Source: Bacillota bacterium (GTDB lineage Bacteria > Bacillota > Clostridia > Acetivibrionales > JAEZXR01). Taken from it: a DNA stretch of 64,000 bases. The stretch's first letter is position 1, and each line of letters begins with the position of its first letter. Both the position numbers and the translations under genes were made by a program. Under the pieces are notes generated by a model that saw nothing but the letters and a program-made list of their open reading frames with translations, searched no databases and was not told the DNA's origin. The stretch is from positions 100,560 through 164,559 of the forward strand of contig JAEZXR010000061.1 of NCBI GenBank assembly GCA_023419605.1, read 5' to 3'. Of this stretch, positions 32,012 through 39,781 are shown in pieces.

Positions 32012-32797
32012 TTGAAGGTTTTGTTTATTGGAGATATAGTGGGAAATGCTGGTAGGAAAGCTGTCAAGGAACTCGTAGCGGCACTGCGCCGGGATGAAGG
32101 TATTGACTTTTGTATTGCAAACGGTGAAAATGCAGCAGGCGGCAGCGGTATCACCTATGTCGTAGCCCAGGAGCTTTATAAGCTAGGGGTTGATGTGATT
32201 ACGATGGGAAACCATACCTGGTCCAAAAAAGAGATTTTGAATTTCATCGAGAGCGACCCTCGATTGGTTCGGCCGGCGAATTACCCTTCGGAATTGCCGG
32301 GAAGAGGCTCTACCGTTTTTAAAGGGAAAAACGGAAGTATTGGTGTTGTAAATGTTCTTGGAAGGGTGTACATGGATAATGTTGACTGCCCTTTCAGAGC
32401 TGCTGAGAGAGAGATCGAGTATTTAAAGAGCATTGTTAAAGTTATCATTGTTGATATGCATGCAGAAGCTACTTCGGAGAAAAGTGCGCTGGCCTGGCAC
32501 CTGGACGGTAGAGTCAGTTGTGTTTTTGGAACCCACACGCATGTACAGACGGCAGATGAAAAAATACTTCCCTGTGGAACTGCTTTCCTAACGGATGTAG
32601 GGATGACTGGCCCCTGTGAAGGGATCATCGGAGTGGACAGAGAGGCCGTTCTGCAGAAATTTATTTCGCACATGCCGACGCGATTTGAGGTTGCAAAGGG
32701 AAAAGTGCAATTTAATGCAGTTCTTGTCGAGGTCGATGAGAGGAATGGCAGGAGCTCGAAAATCACTAGAATATCCCGTGTTCTGGATATTTCATAA
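32012..32797 (+). CDS. ymdB: YmdB family metallophosphodiesterase
   Basis: Bacillus YmdB hydrolyses 2',3'-cyclic nucleotides and influences biofilm and late adaptive gene expression. The 261-aa product has all metal-binding motifs of the calcineurin-like fold: FIGDIVGNAG, NGENAAGGSG, TMGNHTW, DMHAEATSEK and GTHTHVQTADE. TTG 32012 follows GGAGGAG. It lies after rny, the conserved rny-ymdB-spoVS order. Confidence 0.94.
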   Translation: MKVLFIGDIVGNAGRKAVKELVAALRRDEGIDFCIANGENAAGGSGITYVVAQELYKLGVDVITMGNHTWSKKEILNFIESDPRLVRPANYPSELPGRGSTVFKGKNGSIGVVNVLGRVYMDNVDCPFRAAEREIEYLKSIVKVIIVDMHAEATSEKSALAWHLDGRVSCVFGTHTHVQTADEKILPCGTAFLTDVGMTGPCEGIIGVDREAVLQKFISHMPTRFEVAKGKVQFNAVLVEVDERNGRSSKITRISRVLDIS

Positions 32798-32829
32798 AAA
32801 AGCACACAGCGAAGGCTGTGTGTTTTTTT
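32796..32829 (+). terminator. Terminator after ymdB
   Basis: AAAAAGCACACAGC-GAAG-GCTGTGTGTTTTTT, a strong stem with T run. Confidence 0.93.
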
Positions 32830-32861
32830 ATGAGAAAAAACTGCTAAAATTTAACTAAAAA

Positions 32862-32890
32862 AGAGGATTTTTAAAATCTGTGTAGAATAT
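32862..32890 (+). promoter_or_regulatory. Sigma-H promoter of spoVS
   Basis: AGAGGATTT (32862-32870), 11 bp, GTAGAATAT (32882-32890). Both boxes match the sigma-H consensus RnAGGAWWT-N11/12-RnnGAATWW at every specified position. Bacillus spoVS is sigma-H dependent. Confidence 0.85.
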
Positions 32891-32939
32891 ATAGTATGAA
32901 TAGGTTAAATTTACCAAATCATATTTAGGGGGTATACTG

Positions 32940-33203
32940 ATGGATGTATTAAAGGTCTCAGCAAAATCTAATCCAAATTCTATTGCAGGCGCGTTAGCAG
33001 GAGTTATAAGAGAAAGAGGAACTGCTGAAATACAAGCAATAGGAGCCGGCGCATTGAATCAGGCTGTGAAGGCAGTGGCGATTGCCCGAGGGTTCGTAGC
33101 GCCATCTGGTCTGGAGCTGATTTGTATACCTGCGTTTACAGACATACAAATCGATGGAGAAGAAAGAACCGCAATTCGGCTGATTGTGGAACCAAGGAGA
33201 TAA
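32940..33203 (+). CDS. spoVS: Stage V sporulation protein S
   Basis: SpoVS is a small, highly conserved Alba-like protein that affects sporulation and septation. The 87-aa product (MDVLKVSAKSNPNSIAGALA..., IQAIGAGALNQAVKAVAIARGF, LIVEPRR) has the full family sequence with no insertions. ATG 32940 follows GGGGGT. It is monocistronic from a sigma-H promoter. Confidence 0.97.
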   Translation: MDVLKVSAKSNPNSIAGALAGVIRERGTAEIQAIGAGALNQAVKAVAIARGFVAPSGLELICIPAFTDIQIDGEERTAIRLIVEPRR

Positions 33204-33246
33204 AGTGTTGTTTTAATTCCTAAATTAGGTTTACCATTAAAAGTTT

Positions 33247-33297
33247 TTTATATGTTCTGCCTTTACAGGAGAAACTCATATAAATCACTTTTTTTTT
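33247..33297 (+). terminator. Possible terminator after spoVS
   Basis: TTTATATG/CATATAAA arms with a 22-nt loop, then a T9 run. The stem is AT-only, so efficiency is doubtful. Confidence 0.4.
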
Positions 33298-33301
33298 ATG
33301 T

Positions 33302-33330
33302 TTGTGAATTGGTATATATTGTGATACTAT
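33302..33330 (+). promoter_or_regulatory. Candidate sigma-A promoter of pgeF
   Basis: TTGTGA, 17 bp, TACTAT, about 43 bp before the GTG start. Confidence 0.5.
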
Positions 33331-33372
33331 TAGTATATTATATTCAGGATAGAATGGTGTGGAGGATCGAAG

Positions 33373-34200
33373 GTGGATTTTGGTTCAAATGTTACATGGA
33401 TACTAAAAGACGGATTAAAATACATAGAGTTTAATAATATCAGGAATTATAGTGATATTGTGGTTCATGGCTTCACTACTCGATTGGGAGGCGTTAGCTC
33501 CGGAGAATGTTCTTCGCTGAATCTTGGGTTTAATCGCAAGGATGAACGTCAAAATATTGAGGAGAATTATAAAAGGATTGCAGATGCACTGGGTATACAA
33601 TGTGAAAATATGGTACTCTCCCGACAGGTACATGATAACAAAGTAAGAGAAGTATCTGAAGCAGATAAGGGAAAAGGCATTTATAGAGAAAATGATCTCG
33701 AGGGATATGATGGATTGATGACTAATATTCCCAATATCGCTCTGGTTACCTTTTATGCGGATTGTGTGCCCATTTTCTTTCTGGATCCTATGAAGAGGGC
33801 CATTGCAGTTTCTCATTCGGGTTGGCGTGGTACCGTTAAGGAGATCGGAGCAGAAACCCTTGAGAGGATGAAAAATAGGTTCGGGTGCCATCCCGGGGAC
33901 ATGGAGATTGCCATCGGTCCTTCTATCGGTTCCTGTTGTTTTGAAGTGGGCGAAGAGGTGGTTCAAGCGTTTGTGCAACCCCTTCCCTGGTCAAAGAAAT
34001 ACTGTTGTAAGACAGGAGTGGATAAATGGCATATCCATTTGCAGGAAATCATCCGGCAAAGTCTTCTGAATGCCGGAGCAAGAGAAGAAAGAATCAATGT
34101 TAGCGGGATATGTACGAAGTGCAACAATGAAATATTTTATTCACACCGTGGCGACCATGGGAAAACAGGGAGTCTCGCTGCCATTATGCAGCTGATTTGA
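33373..34200 (+). CDS. pgeF: PgeF/YfiH-family multicopper-type protein
   Basis: The family (YfiH, YlmD, mammalian FAMIN) was called polyphenol oxidase or laccase. Bacterial members also act as purine nucleoside enzymes and as an editing factor for peptidoglycan precursors. The 275-aa product has the metal ligands in place: His in LSRQVHDN, Cys in YADCVPIFF and His in VSHSGWRGT, plus the C-terminal FYSHRGDHGKTGSLAAIM. GTG 33373 is 7 nt after GGAGG. The next gene is 16 bp away. Confidence 0.92.
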   Translation: MDFGSNVTWILKDGLKYIEFNNIRNYSDIVVHGFTTRLGGVSSGECSSLNLGFNRKDERQNIEENYKRIADALGIQCENMVLSRQVHDNKVREVSEADKGKGIYRENDLEGYDGLMTNIPNIALVTFYADCVPIFFLDPMKRAIAVSHSGWRGTVKEIGAETLERMKNRFGCHPGDMEIAIGPSIGSCCFEVGEEVVQAFVQPLPWSKKYCCKTGVDKWHIHLQEIIRQSLLNAGAREERINVSGICTKCNNEIFYSHRGDHGKTGSLAAIMQLI

Positions 34201-34216
34201 GAAGGAGTTTATTACG

Positions 34217-35890
34217 GTGAGAAAAAGGATTTTGGGGATAGTTACAGGTTTTGTTGCCGCCGCTTTTATGCTGACGGCTTGCAGCGTACCTTTTGATAAA
34301 GTAGATAAGAGTAATGTGAGTGGGGAACAGGCTAAAAAAAATAAGGATGATGTCATGGACCGGGGTCCCGTCAAGGGGGGAACTCTCAAGCTGTTTAGTA
34401 CAAGCCCCGACACATTGAATCCATTGTTTACAAATAACATTTATGTTAAGGATTTTTTAGGGTTTGTATTTGAAGGACTGGTTAAGCTGGATAAAAAACT
34501 AGGTCCGGTTCCTGTTTTGGCGAAGGATTGGGAGGCATCCGAGGATGGTTTAACCTGGACCTTTCACATGAAGCAAAATGTATTTTGGCACGATAATATA
34601 CCCTTTACATCTGAAGATGTGGAATTTACAGTTGAAACTATTTTGAAGCAAAATACGAACTCCGTGTACAGGAAAAATCTTGAGAATATCACCAGTTTCG
34701 CTGCAGTAGACAAGTATACGTTTCGAATTATGCTAAAAAACAGGAATTCCTTTACGGCAGAGCTTATGACCTTTCCCGTTATACCCAAGCATTGCTTTAT
34801 CGGCGAGGACGTAGTGCGGTCTGAAAAGAATATGAAACCTGTTGGAACCGGCCCCTTTCGATTTAGCTCCTATACACAGAAGGAAGAGGTAAAGCTGGTC
34901 TTGAATGACAAGTGGTGGGGCTCGGCAAATTCCGACCCATCACTTCCAAGCCTTCCCTATATAGCCGAGATACAGGTGCGGATTTTTGAGGAAGGTAAAG
35001 ATGCTGTTAATGCATTTCATACCGTGGATATTGATGCGGCTATGATGAATGGGGCGGATTCAGCTAAATACAAGGGGCGTCAGGACCTGATCATGAAGAA
35101 GTATCCGGGACGAAATTATGAATTCCTGGCCTTTAATCTGACAAAGCCCGTTTTTCAGAGCAAGGCTGTAAGACAGGCTATTGCCTATGCAGTGGATCGA
35201 GTCCGCATTGTGAACGACATTCTGCCGGGGCAGGCGGTTGTTACTGATATCCCGATAATCCCGAACTCTTGGATCAACGACTCCTCCTATGAATTCTACA
35301 CTCCGAATAAGGATAAAGCAAGGGAGCTTTTGACACAGGACGGCTGGAAGAACAGCAGCTATGGGCTCTATAAGTATGTAAACGGAGTTTATACCTCGTT
35401 GAACTTGGAAATACTGGTGAATGAGGATAATGAGACCCGACTTAAACTGGCTCATAGTATTGCAGAGCAATTAAATGAAGTTGGGATAAAGCTTCAGGTG
35501 AAAAAGGTAAATTGGGATAACACCTTGCAGCTTCTGAACTCTAAGCAGTATGATATTGCGTTATTGGGCTGCCAGATATCTATTACGCCGGATTTGACCT
35601 TTTTATACGGGTCATGGAATTCTGCACCGCAGGGTGGAAACGTATATAATGCATCAGGATACAACAACTCCGTCGTAGATAATTTATTGGCGCAGATTTT
35701 AGCAGAGAATGATACGAGCAAAAGAAAAGCCCTGTTCTCGGAATGTAAAAAGGTTATTATGGATGAGCTGCCATACTTAGGCCTGTATTTACAGAATGAA
35801 TCCATGCTGTACAACAAACGGATTCGCGGAGAGATCAATCCGGATATAATGAACCGATATAGTGACATAACCCGTTGGTATTTACCCTAA
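34217..35890 (+). CDS. Oligopeptide-type ABC transporter substrate-binding lipoprotein
   Basis: The 557-aa product is a family 5 extracellular solute-binding protein (peptide/nickel group). It has a lipoprotein signal with lipobox LTAC (Cys22), the family motif GGTLKLFSTSPDTLNPLFTNN, LAKDWEASEDGLTWTFHMKQNVFWHD, and the late block AIAYAVDRVRIVNDILPGQA. The mature protein would be anchored on the outer face of the membrane by lipid on Cys22. No permease or ATPase genes are near, so it either works with a distant transporter or has another role. lspA lies just downstream, whose product processes such precursors. Confidence 0.9.
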   Translation: MRKRILGIVTGFVAAAFMLTACSVPFDKVDKSNVSGEQAKKNKDDVMDRGPVKGGTLKLFSTSPDTLNPLFTNNIYVKDFLGFVFEGLVKLDKKLGPVPVLAKDWEASEDGLTWTFHMKQNVFWHDNIPFTSEDVEFTVETILKQNTNSVYRKNLENITSFAAVDKYTFRIMLKNRNSFTAELMTFPVIPKHCFIGEDVVRSEKNMKPVGTGPFRFSSYTQKEEVKLVLNDKWWGSANSDPSLPSLPYIAEIQVRIFEEGKDAVNAFHTVDIDAAMMNGADSAKYKGRQDLIMKKYPGRNYEFLAFNLTKPVFQSKAVRQAIAYAVDRVRIVNDILPGQAVVTDIPIIPNSWINDSSYEFYTPNKDKARELLTQDGWKNSSYGLYKYVNGVYTSLNLEILVNEDNETRLKLAHSIAEQLNEVGIKLQVKKVNWDNTLQLLNSKQYDIALLGCQISITPDLTFLYGSWNSAPQGGNVYNASGYNNSVVDNLLAQILAENDTSKRKALFSECKKVIMDELPYLGLYLQNESMLYNKRIRGEINPDIMNRYSDITRWYLP

Positions 35891-36038
35891 GGTAGTTTTT
35901 TGTATTGCAGTCGAAGGAACATAGGTTCTCTGGTGAAGAACAAAGCACTTCAGCATTTTGTTCTGTATTTGTACTTTACATTGTAACAGTCAGCATGTAT
36001 AATGCGATATAGATAACTCATAAGGAGAATTTTAACAT

Positions 36039-36506
36039 ATGGTATGGATTATTATACTAATAGGATCGATTGCGTTGGATCGAATATCTAAAATGGTAAT
36101 TCTGAATAAAATGTCATTGGGTGATTCAGTTCCGGTAATTGATAGGTTTTTCTATATCACATATTGGGAGAACAAAGGAGCTGCATGGGGAATTTTCCAA
36201 AATGGAAGGTACTTTTTCATCGCTATCACGCTGTGTGTATCTATAGTTTTAGCGTACATGCTGTATAAGTCGGATAACAAGCTGTTGAAGTTTTCGCTGG
36301 CTCTGATCTTAAGCGGTGCTGTGGGAAACCTTATCGACCGTATCTACAAAGGCAGTGTAACCGACTTTCTGCATTTTTATTTCGGATCCTATGAGTTTCC
36401 GATTTTTAATGTTGCAGATTCCTTGGTCGTGGTAGGAACCTTTGTTTTAGCGTATTTCTTATTGTTTATTTATAAAGAGGAAGAAAAGGTGAAAAAAGAA
36501 GAGTAG
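36039..36506 (+). CDS. lspA: Lipoprotein signal peptidase (signal peptidase II)
   Basis: LspA cleaves prolipoproteins before the lipidated cysteine. The 155-aa product has four membrane helices and the two catalytic aspartates in GAVGNLIDR and FNVADSLVVVG. ATG 36039 follows AAGGAG. The downstream rluD starts 2 bp after the stop, the usual lspA-rluD operon. Confidence 0.97.
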   Translation: MVWIIILIGSIALDRISKMVILNKMSLGDSVPVIDRFFYITYWENKGAAWGIFQNGRYFFIAITLCVSIVLAYMLYKSDNKLLKFSLALILSGAVGNLIDRIYKGSVTDFLHFYFGSYEFPIFNVADSLVVVGTFVLAYFLLFIYKEEEKVKKEE

Positions 36507-36508
36507 AT

Positions 36509-37426
36509 ATGGAAGAAATTAAACTTATATCCGATAGTGCGGACGCAAGAATCGATGCCTGGGTCACCAGCCAGGTGGAAAATCTCTCAAGAAGCTATGT
36601 TCAAAAATTGATTGAGCAGGGCAACATACAAGTCAATGGCAGCAAGGTAAAGACCAATTATAAGCTAAGGGCAGGGGATGAGGTTCAGGTTACGGTGCCG
36701 GAGGCTCAGAAACTGGACGTACGGCCGGAGAAGATCGACCTGGATATCCTGTACGAAGATAATGACATCATTGTGGTAAACAAACCAAAGGGGATGGTGG
36801 TTCATCCTGCTGCCGGAAATTATACCGGAACTTTGGTTAATGCACTTATGGAGTATTGTGGGGATCGTCTCTCGGATATTAACGGAGTTATCCGCCCGGG
36901 AATTGTCCACAGAATTGATAAGGACACGTCCGGAATCCTTGTGGTAGCGAAAAGCAATGAAGCCCATGAAAAATTATCGGAAAAATTAAAGGAACATGAT
37001 ATAAACAGAATATATGTCGCCGTTGTAGAAGGAATCCTTCGGGAAGAAAGCGGCAAAATTGATGCACCTATCGGCAGACACTCGGTGGAGAGAAAAAAGA
37101 TGGCGGTCAATACGAAAACAGGCCGGAGAGCTGTGACGTATTTTAAAGTGCTGGAAAGATTCAAAAGCGCTACTGCTATCGAGGTCCGATTGGAAACAGG
37201 GAGAACCCATCAAATCAGGGTTCATATGTCCTATATTGGGTATCCGATTCTCGGTGATGAAGTGTATGGAAGGAAAAAACAAAAGTATGATATCGGAGGA
37301 CAGGCTCTCCATGCAAAAACCCTGGGTTTTGAACATCCCATCACCGGGAAGTACATGGAGTTCCAGGCGGATTTGCCGGAGTATTTTGAGAAGCTTTTGC
37401 ATGAATTGCGAAGTGATGCGAAGTAA
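36509..37426 (+). CDS. rluD: Ribosomal large subunit pseudouridine synthase, RluD/RluA family
   Basis: The 305-aa product has an N-terminal S4 RNA-binding domain (SRSYVQKLIEQGNIQVNG) and a pseudouridine synthase domain with the catalytic aspartate in RIDKDTSGILVVAK and the motifs NKPKGMVVHPA and RLETGRTHQIRVHM. RluD-type enzymes modify helix 69 of 23S rRNA; the exact sites of this paralogue (often called YlyB after lspA) are unproven. Confidence 0.93.
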   Translation: MEEIKLISDSADARIDAWVTSQVENLSRSYVQKLIEQGNIQVNGSKVKTNYKLRAGDEVQVTVPEAQKLDVRPEKIDLDILYEDNDIIVVNKPKGMVVHPAAGNYTGTLVNALMEYCGDRLSDINGVIRPGIVHRIDKDTSGILVVAKSNEAHEKLSEKLKEHDINRIYVAVVEGILREESGKIDAPIGRHSVERKKMAVNTKTGRRAVTYFKVLERFKSATAIEVRLETGRTHQIRVHMSYIGYPILGDEVYGRKKQKYDIGGQALHAKTLGFEHPITGKYMEFQADLPEYFEKLLHELRSDAK

Positions 37427-37452
37427 CTATAATATACTATGGAGAACTCCCA

Positions 37453-37514
37453 CCGTCAGCGCTGCTGCCACCTCCCTTTGAGAGGGATGTCACAGAGTGA
37501 CAGGGGGGAGCAGG
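37453..37514. repeat. MITE-like palindromic intergenic repeat
   Basis: CTGCT...CCTCCCT on the left pairs with AGGGGGGAGCAG on the right, with internal hairpins CCCT-TTGAG-AGGG and TGTCA-CAGAG-TGACA. GC content is higher than the surroundings, and there is no ORF. It resembles the small non-autonomous palindromic repeats scattered in clostridial genomes. It lies between the convergent rluD and ychF. Confidence 0.5.
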
Positions 37515-37550
37515 TCAGACATTGAAGGTTAAAAGATATAGAATGAAATT

Positions 37551-37590
37551 AAAAAGCCTACTGGCAAATTAGCTGCCAATAGGCTTTAAA
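37551..37590. terminator. Terminator between convergent rluD and ychF
   Basis: AAAGCCTACTGGCA and TGCCAATAGGCTTT pair with one mismatch around a short loop, with A and T runs on the outer sides. Confidence 0.85.
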
Positions 37591-37601
37591 TATTTGAGGT
37601 A

Positions 37602-38696
37602 TTATACATTGAAACGGAAGAGAGTTACATCTCCATCCTTCATCACATATTCTTTTCCTTCAGAGCGAACCAGCCCTTTTTCCTTAGCTACGGTATAGGA
37701 ACCGCAAGCCATAAGGTCATCATAGGCTACGATTTCAGCGCGAATAAAACCTCTTTCGAAGTCACTGTGAATCTTTCCGGCTGCTTGTGGTGCTTTCGTG
37801 CCTTTTACGATGGTCCAGGCTCTGACCTCCTGAGGACCTGCTGTCAAATAACTGATAAGGCCCAGAAGGTTATAGCTGGCTTTTATCAAACGGTCGAGAC
37901 CTGATTCCGAAAGTCCCAGCTCATTTAAAAACTCTGCTTTTTCTGCATCATCCAGCTGCGCGATTTCTTCTTCGATCTTGGCACAGATCACCATGACTTC
38001 CGAATTTTCCTTTGCAGCAAATTCCTTAACTTCTGCTACGAAAGCATTATCCTCCGTGGAGGCTATATCATCTTCCGATACGTTGGCGGCATAGATCACC
38101 GGCTTTGAGGTAAGCAGGAAAAGCTGGTCTACCATATTTTGCTGCTCAGCATCAAATTGCATGGCTCTGACTGGTTTTCCGCTTTCCAACGTTTCCTTGA
38201 TGCTCTCGTACAGTTCCAATTCCATTTGGAATTTCTTATCTCCGGATTTAAGCATTTTTTTGGTTCTGTCGATTCTTCTTTCCATGACTTCTACATCAGA
38301 AAAAATCAACTCCAGGCTGATGGTTTCGATATCCCTGACAGGGCCGATGGAGCCATCCACATGGACGATATTGCCGTCTTCAAAGCACCGTACAACATGA
38401 ACGATAGCATCCACTTCACGGATGTGAGACAAAAACTTATTGCCCAAACCCTCCCCCTTGCTGGCTCCTCTAACAAGACCTGCAATGTCAACGAATTCAA
38501 TAGTCGTAGGTGTTAGTTTGTCCGGGTTGTACATCTGGGCCAGCTTGTCCAGCCTTTCATCCGGTACGGGGACAATGCCGACATTTGGCTCTATGGTACA
38601 GAATGGGTAGTTTGCGCATTCAGCTCCTGCCTTGGTAATGGCATTAAAAAGCGTACTTTTGCCTACGTTAGGCAGTCCGACGATTCCCAATCGCAT
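37602..38696 (-). CDS. ychF: Redox-regulated ATPase YchF (Obg-like family)
   Basis: YchF is a universal Obg-family P-loop protein that prefers ATP and binds ribosomes. The 364-aa product has G1 GLPNVGKST, G3 DIAGLVRGASKGEGLGN, the altered G4 ANVSEDD in place of NKxD, and a C-terminal TGS domain ending in VMKDGDVTLFRFNV. All features match OLA1/YchF rather than Obg or EngA. Confidence 0.96.
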   Translation of the reverse strand: MRLGIVGLPNVGKSTLFNAITKAGAECANYPFCTIEPNVGIVPVPDERLDKLAQMYNPDKLTPTTIEFVDIAGLVRGASKGEGLGNKFLSHIREVDAIVHVVRCFEDGNIVHVDGSIGPVRDIETISLELIFSDVEVMERRIDRTKKMLKSGDKKFQMELELYESIKETLESGKPVRAMQFDAEQQNMVDQLFLLTSKPVIYAANVSEDDIASTEDNAFVAEVKEFAAKENSEVMVICAKIEEEIAQLDDAEKAEFLNELGLSESGLDRLIKASYNLLGLISYLTAGPQEVRAWTIVKGTKAPQAAGKIHSDFERGFIRAEIVAYDDLMACGSYTVAKEKGLVRSEGKEYVMKDGDVTLFRFNV

Positions 38697-38764
38697 TTAT
38701 ATCATCTTTCCTTTCACAATAAATGTCCTAATGAATTATTTTTTAGACCATCCTCAATTATATA

Positions 38765-39430
38765 TTATATACCAATGGATTTCAACGCCCAATATACTTC
38801 CTTTATGGAATCTACCACACAGTCAGGTTTCTCTGTCTGCAACAGTTCCTTTGAAAAAGTGGATGCGATGGCGACGCATTTCATTCCGGCAGCTTTCGCA
38901 GCATGAATGCCATTTACAGCATCCTCAACTACGATGCACCGGGATGGATGGACTTTCAGACCTTCTGCGGCTTTCAGGAATATTTCCGGGGAAGGCTTTT
39001 TATGTACCACATCCTCACCTGTTATAACCGTTTTGAAAGTTTCAAAGGGAATTGCCGCCACTTTCAGGTTTGCCTTGACTTTTATCACATCCGCACTGCT
39101 GGCAAGAGCAATGGACACATCCTCTTCCTCCAGCTTGGATAGGAGTTCCAGGGTTCCATCATACACATGCAGATTTTCCTTTACGAGGGTAAGATAGATT
39201 TCATACACTCGGGATTTCATTTCAAGTTGGTAGGGGACACCGTATTTTTCAGCAACGCCACCAATGTATCGATCTTCACCTGCGCCGATAAAGGGCTTAA
39301 AATCCTCTGAAACGGCCTTTATGCCATACTCTGCCAGGCCTCTTATGGCAGCAGCCTCAATAACAGGCTCGGAATCCACCAAAACGCCGTCCATGTCAAA
39401 TATGATTGAATAATTACTATGTGCACTCAT
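38765..39430 (-). CDS. HAD superfamily phosphatase (beta-phosphoglucomutase-like)
   Basis: The 221-aa product has HAD motif I FDMDGVLVDSEPV, motif II ALASSAD, and motif III/IV KKPSPEIFLKAAEGLKVHPSRCIVVEDAVNGIHAAKAAGM. The cap size (C1 type) and length match the beta-phosphoglucomutase/phosphoglycolate phosphatase subgroup. Substrate cannot be deduced. The ATG has GAGGAG upstream. It diverges from the trp operon. Confidence 0.88.
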   Translation of the reverse strand: MSAHSNYSIIFDMDGVLVDSEPVIEAAAIRGLAEYGIKAVSEDFKPFIGAGEDRYIGGVAEKYGVPYQLEMKSRVYEIYLTLVKENLHVYDGTLELLSKLEEEDVSIALASSADVIKVKANLKVAAIPFETFKTVITGEDVVHKKPSPEIFLKAAEGLKVHPSRCIVVEDAVNGIHAAKAAGMKCVAIASTFSKELLQTEKPDCVVDSIKEVYWALKSIGI

Positions 39431-39565
39431 CTTGATCTCCTCTTTGTAAGTAGTAATCTAATAATACCTGAATTTACAAAACAAGACAATATAAAAAGGT
39501 AAACAAGTAAAGATGGCGGTAAGGAAAAGAGAATTGATTATTTTCAATAATTTCTCAAATAACTA

Positions 39566-39594
39566 TTGCGTGCAACGATGTGGTATGTTACAAT
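39566..39594 (+). promoter_or_regulatory. trp operon promoter
   Basis: TTGCGT (39566-39571), 17 bp, TACAAT (39589-39594). The predicted start near 39601 puts the (G/T)AG repeats at the very beginning of the transcript. Confidence 0.7.
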
Positions 39595-39610
39595 TCTTGT
39601 AAATAAAGTT

Positions 39611-39682
39611 TAGTTTAGCGTAGTTTGAGTAGAAGAGTAGAGTTTAGAAGAGATGAGAAGAGACGAGGCGAGATGAGTATAG
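39611..39682 (+). promoter_or_regulatory. TRAP-type (G/U)AG repeat array in the trp leader
   Basis: TAG or GAG triplets begin at 39611, 39616, 39621 and 39627, and then at 39630, 39635, 39640, 39645, 39650, 39655, 39660, 39665, 39670, 39675 and 39680. The last eleven are spaced exactly 5 nt apart, that is NAG plus 2-nt spacers. This is the number and optimal spacing bound by the 11-subunit tryptophan-activated attenuation protein (MtrB) in Bacillus. No mtrB gene is in the window. Confidence 0.8.
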
Positions 39683-39696
39683 TACTGTGTCTTTAT

Positions 39697-39723
39697 GCCG
39701 GGTTTTTTCGACCCGGCTTTTTT
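39697..39723 (+). terminator. trp attenuator terminator
   Basis: GCCGGGT-TTTTTCG-ACCCGGC with T6 lies 14 nt after the last repeat and 58 bp before trpE. A competing pairing, GGCGAGA (39667-39674 region) with TCT..TGCC, would involve both the repeats and the terminator's left arm and could act as antiterminator. Confidence 0.85.
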
Positions 39724-39752
39724 CGTATATATTATTCATATCCTTCTCATGT

Positions 39753-39771
39753 CTTCCTTTTGAAAAGAAGG
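39753..39771 (+). promoter_or_regulatory. Hairpin overlapping the trpE Shine-Dalgarno
   Basis: CTTCCTTT and AAAGAAGG form a short stem (one mismatch, one G-U, TGA loop) that includes the AAGG of the AAGGGGG ribosome site. It could reduce trpE translation. Confidence 0.4.
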
Positions 39772-39781
39772 GGGCGTCATT

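Noticed and set aside
39601..39690. Simple low-complexity explanation for the trp leader repeats
   Set aside because: Strict 5-nt phasing of eleven NAG triplets with variable spacer bases, next to an attenuator, is more specific than purine-rich low complexity.
39595..39780. T-box riboswitch for the trp operon
   Set aside because: No AGGGTGGNACCGCG-like T-box or specifier stem is seen between the promoter and trpE.
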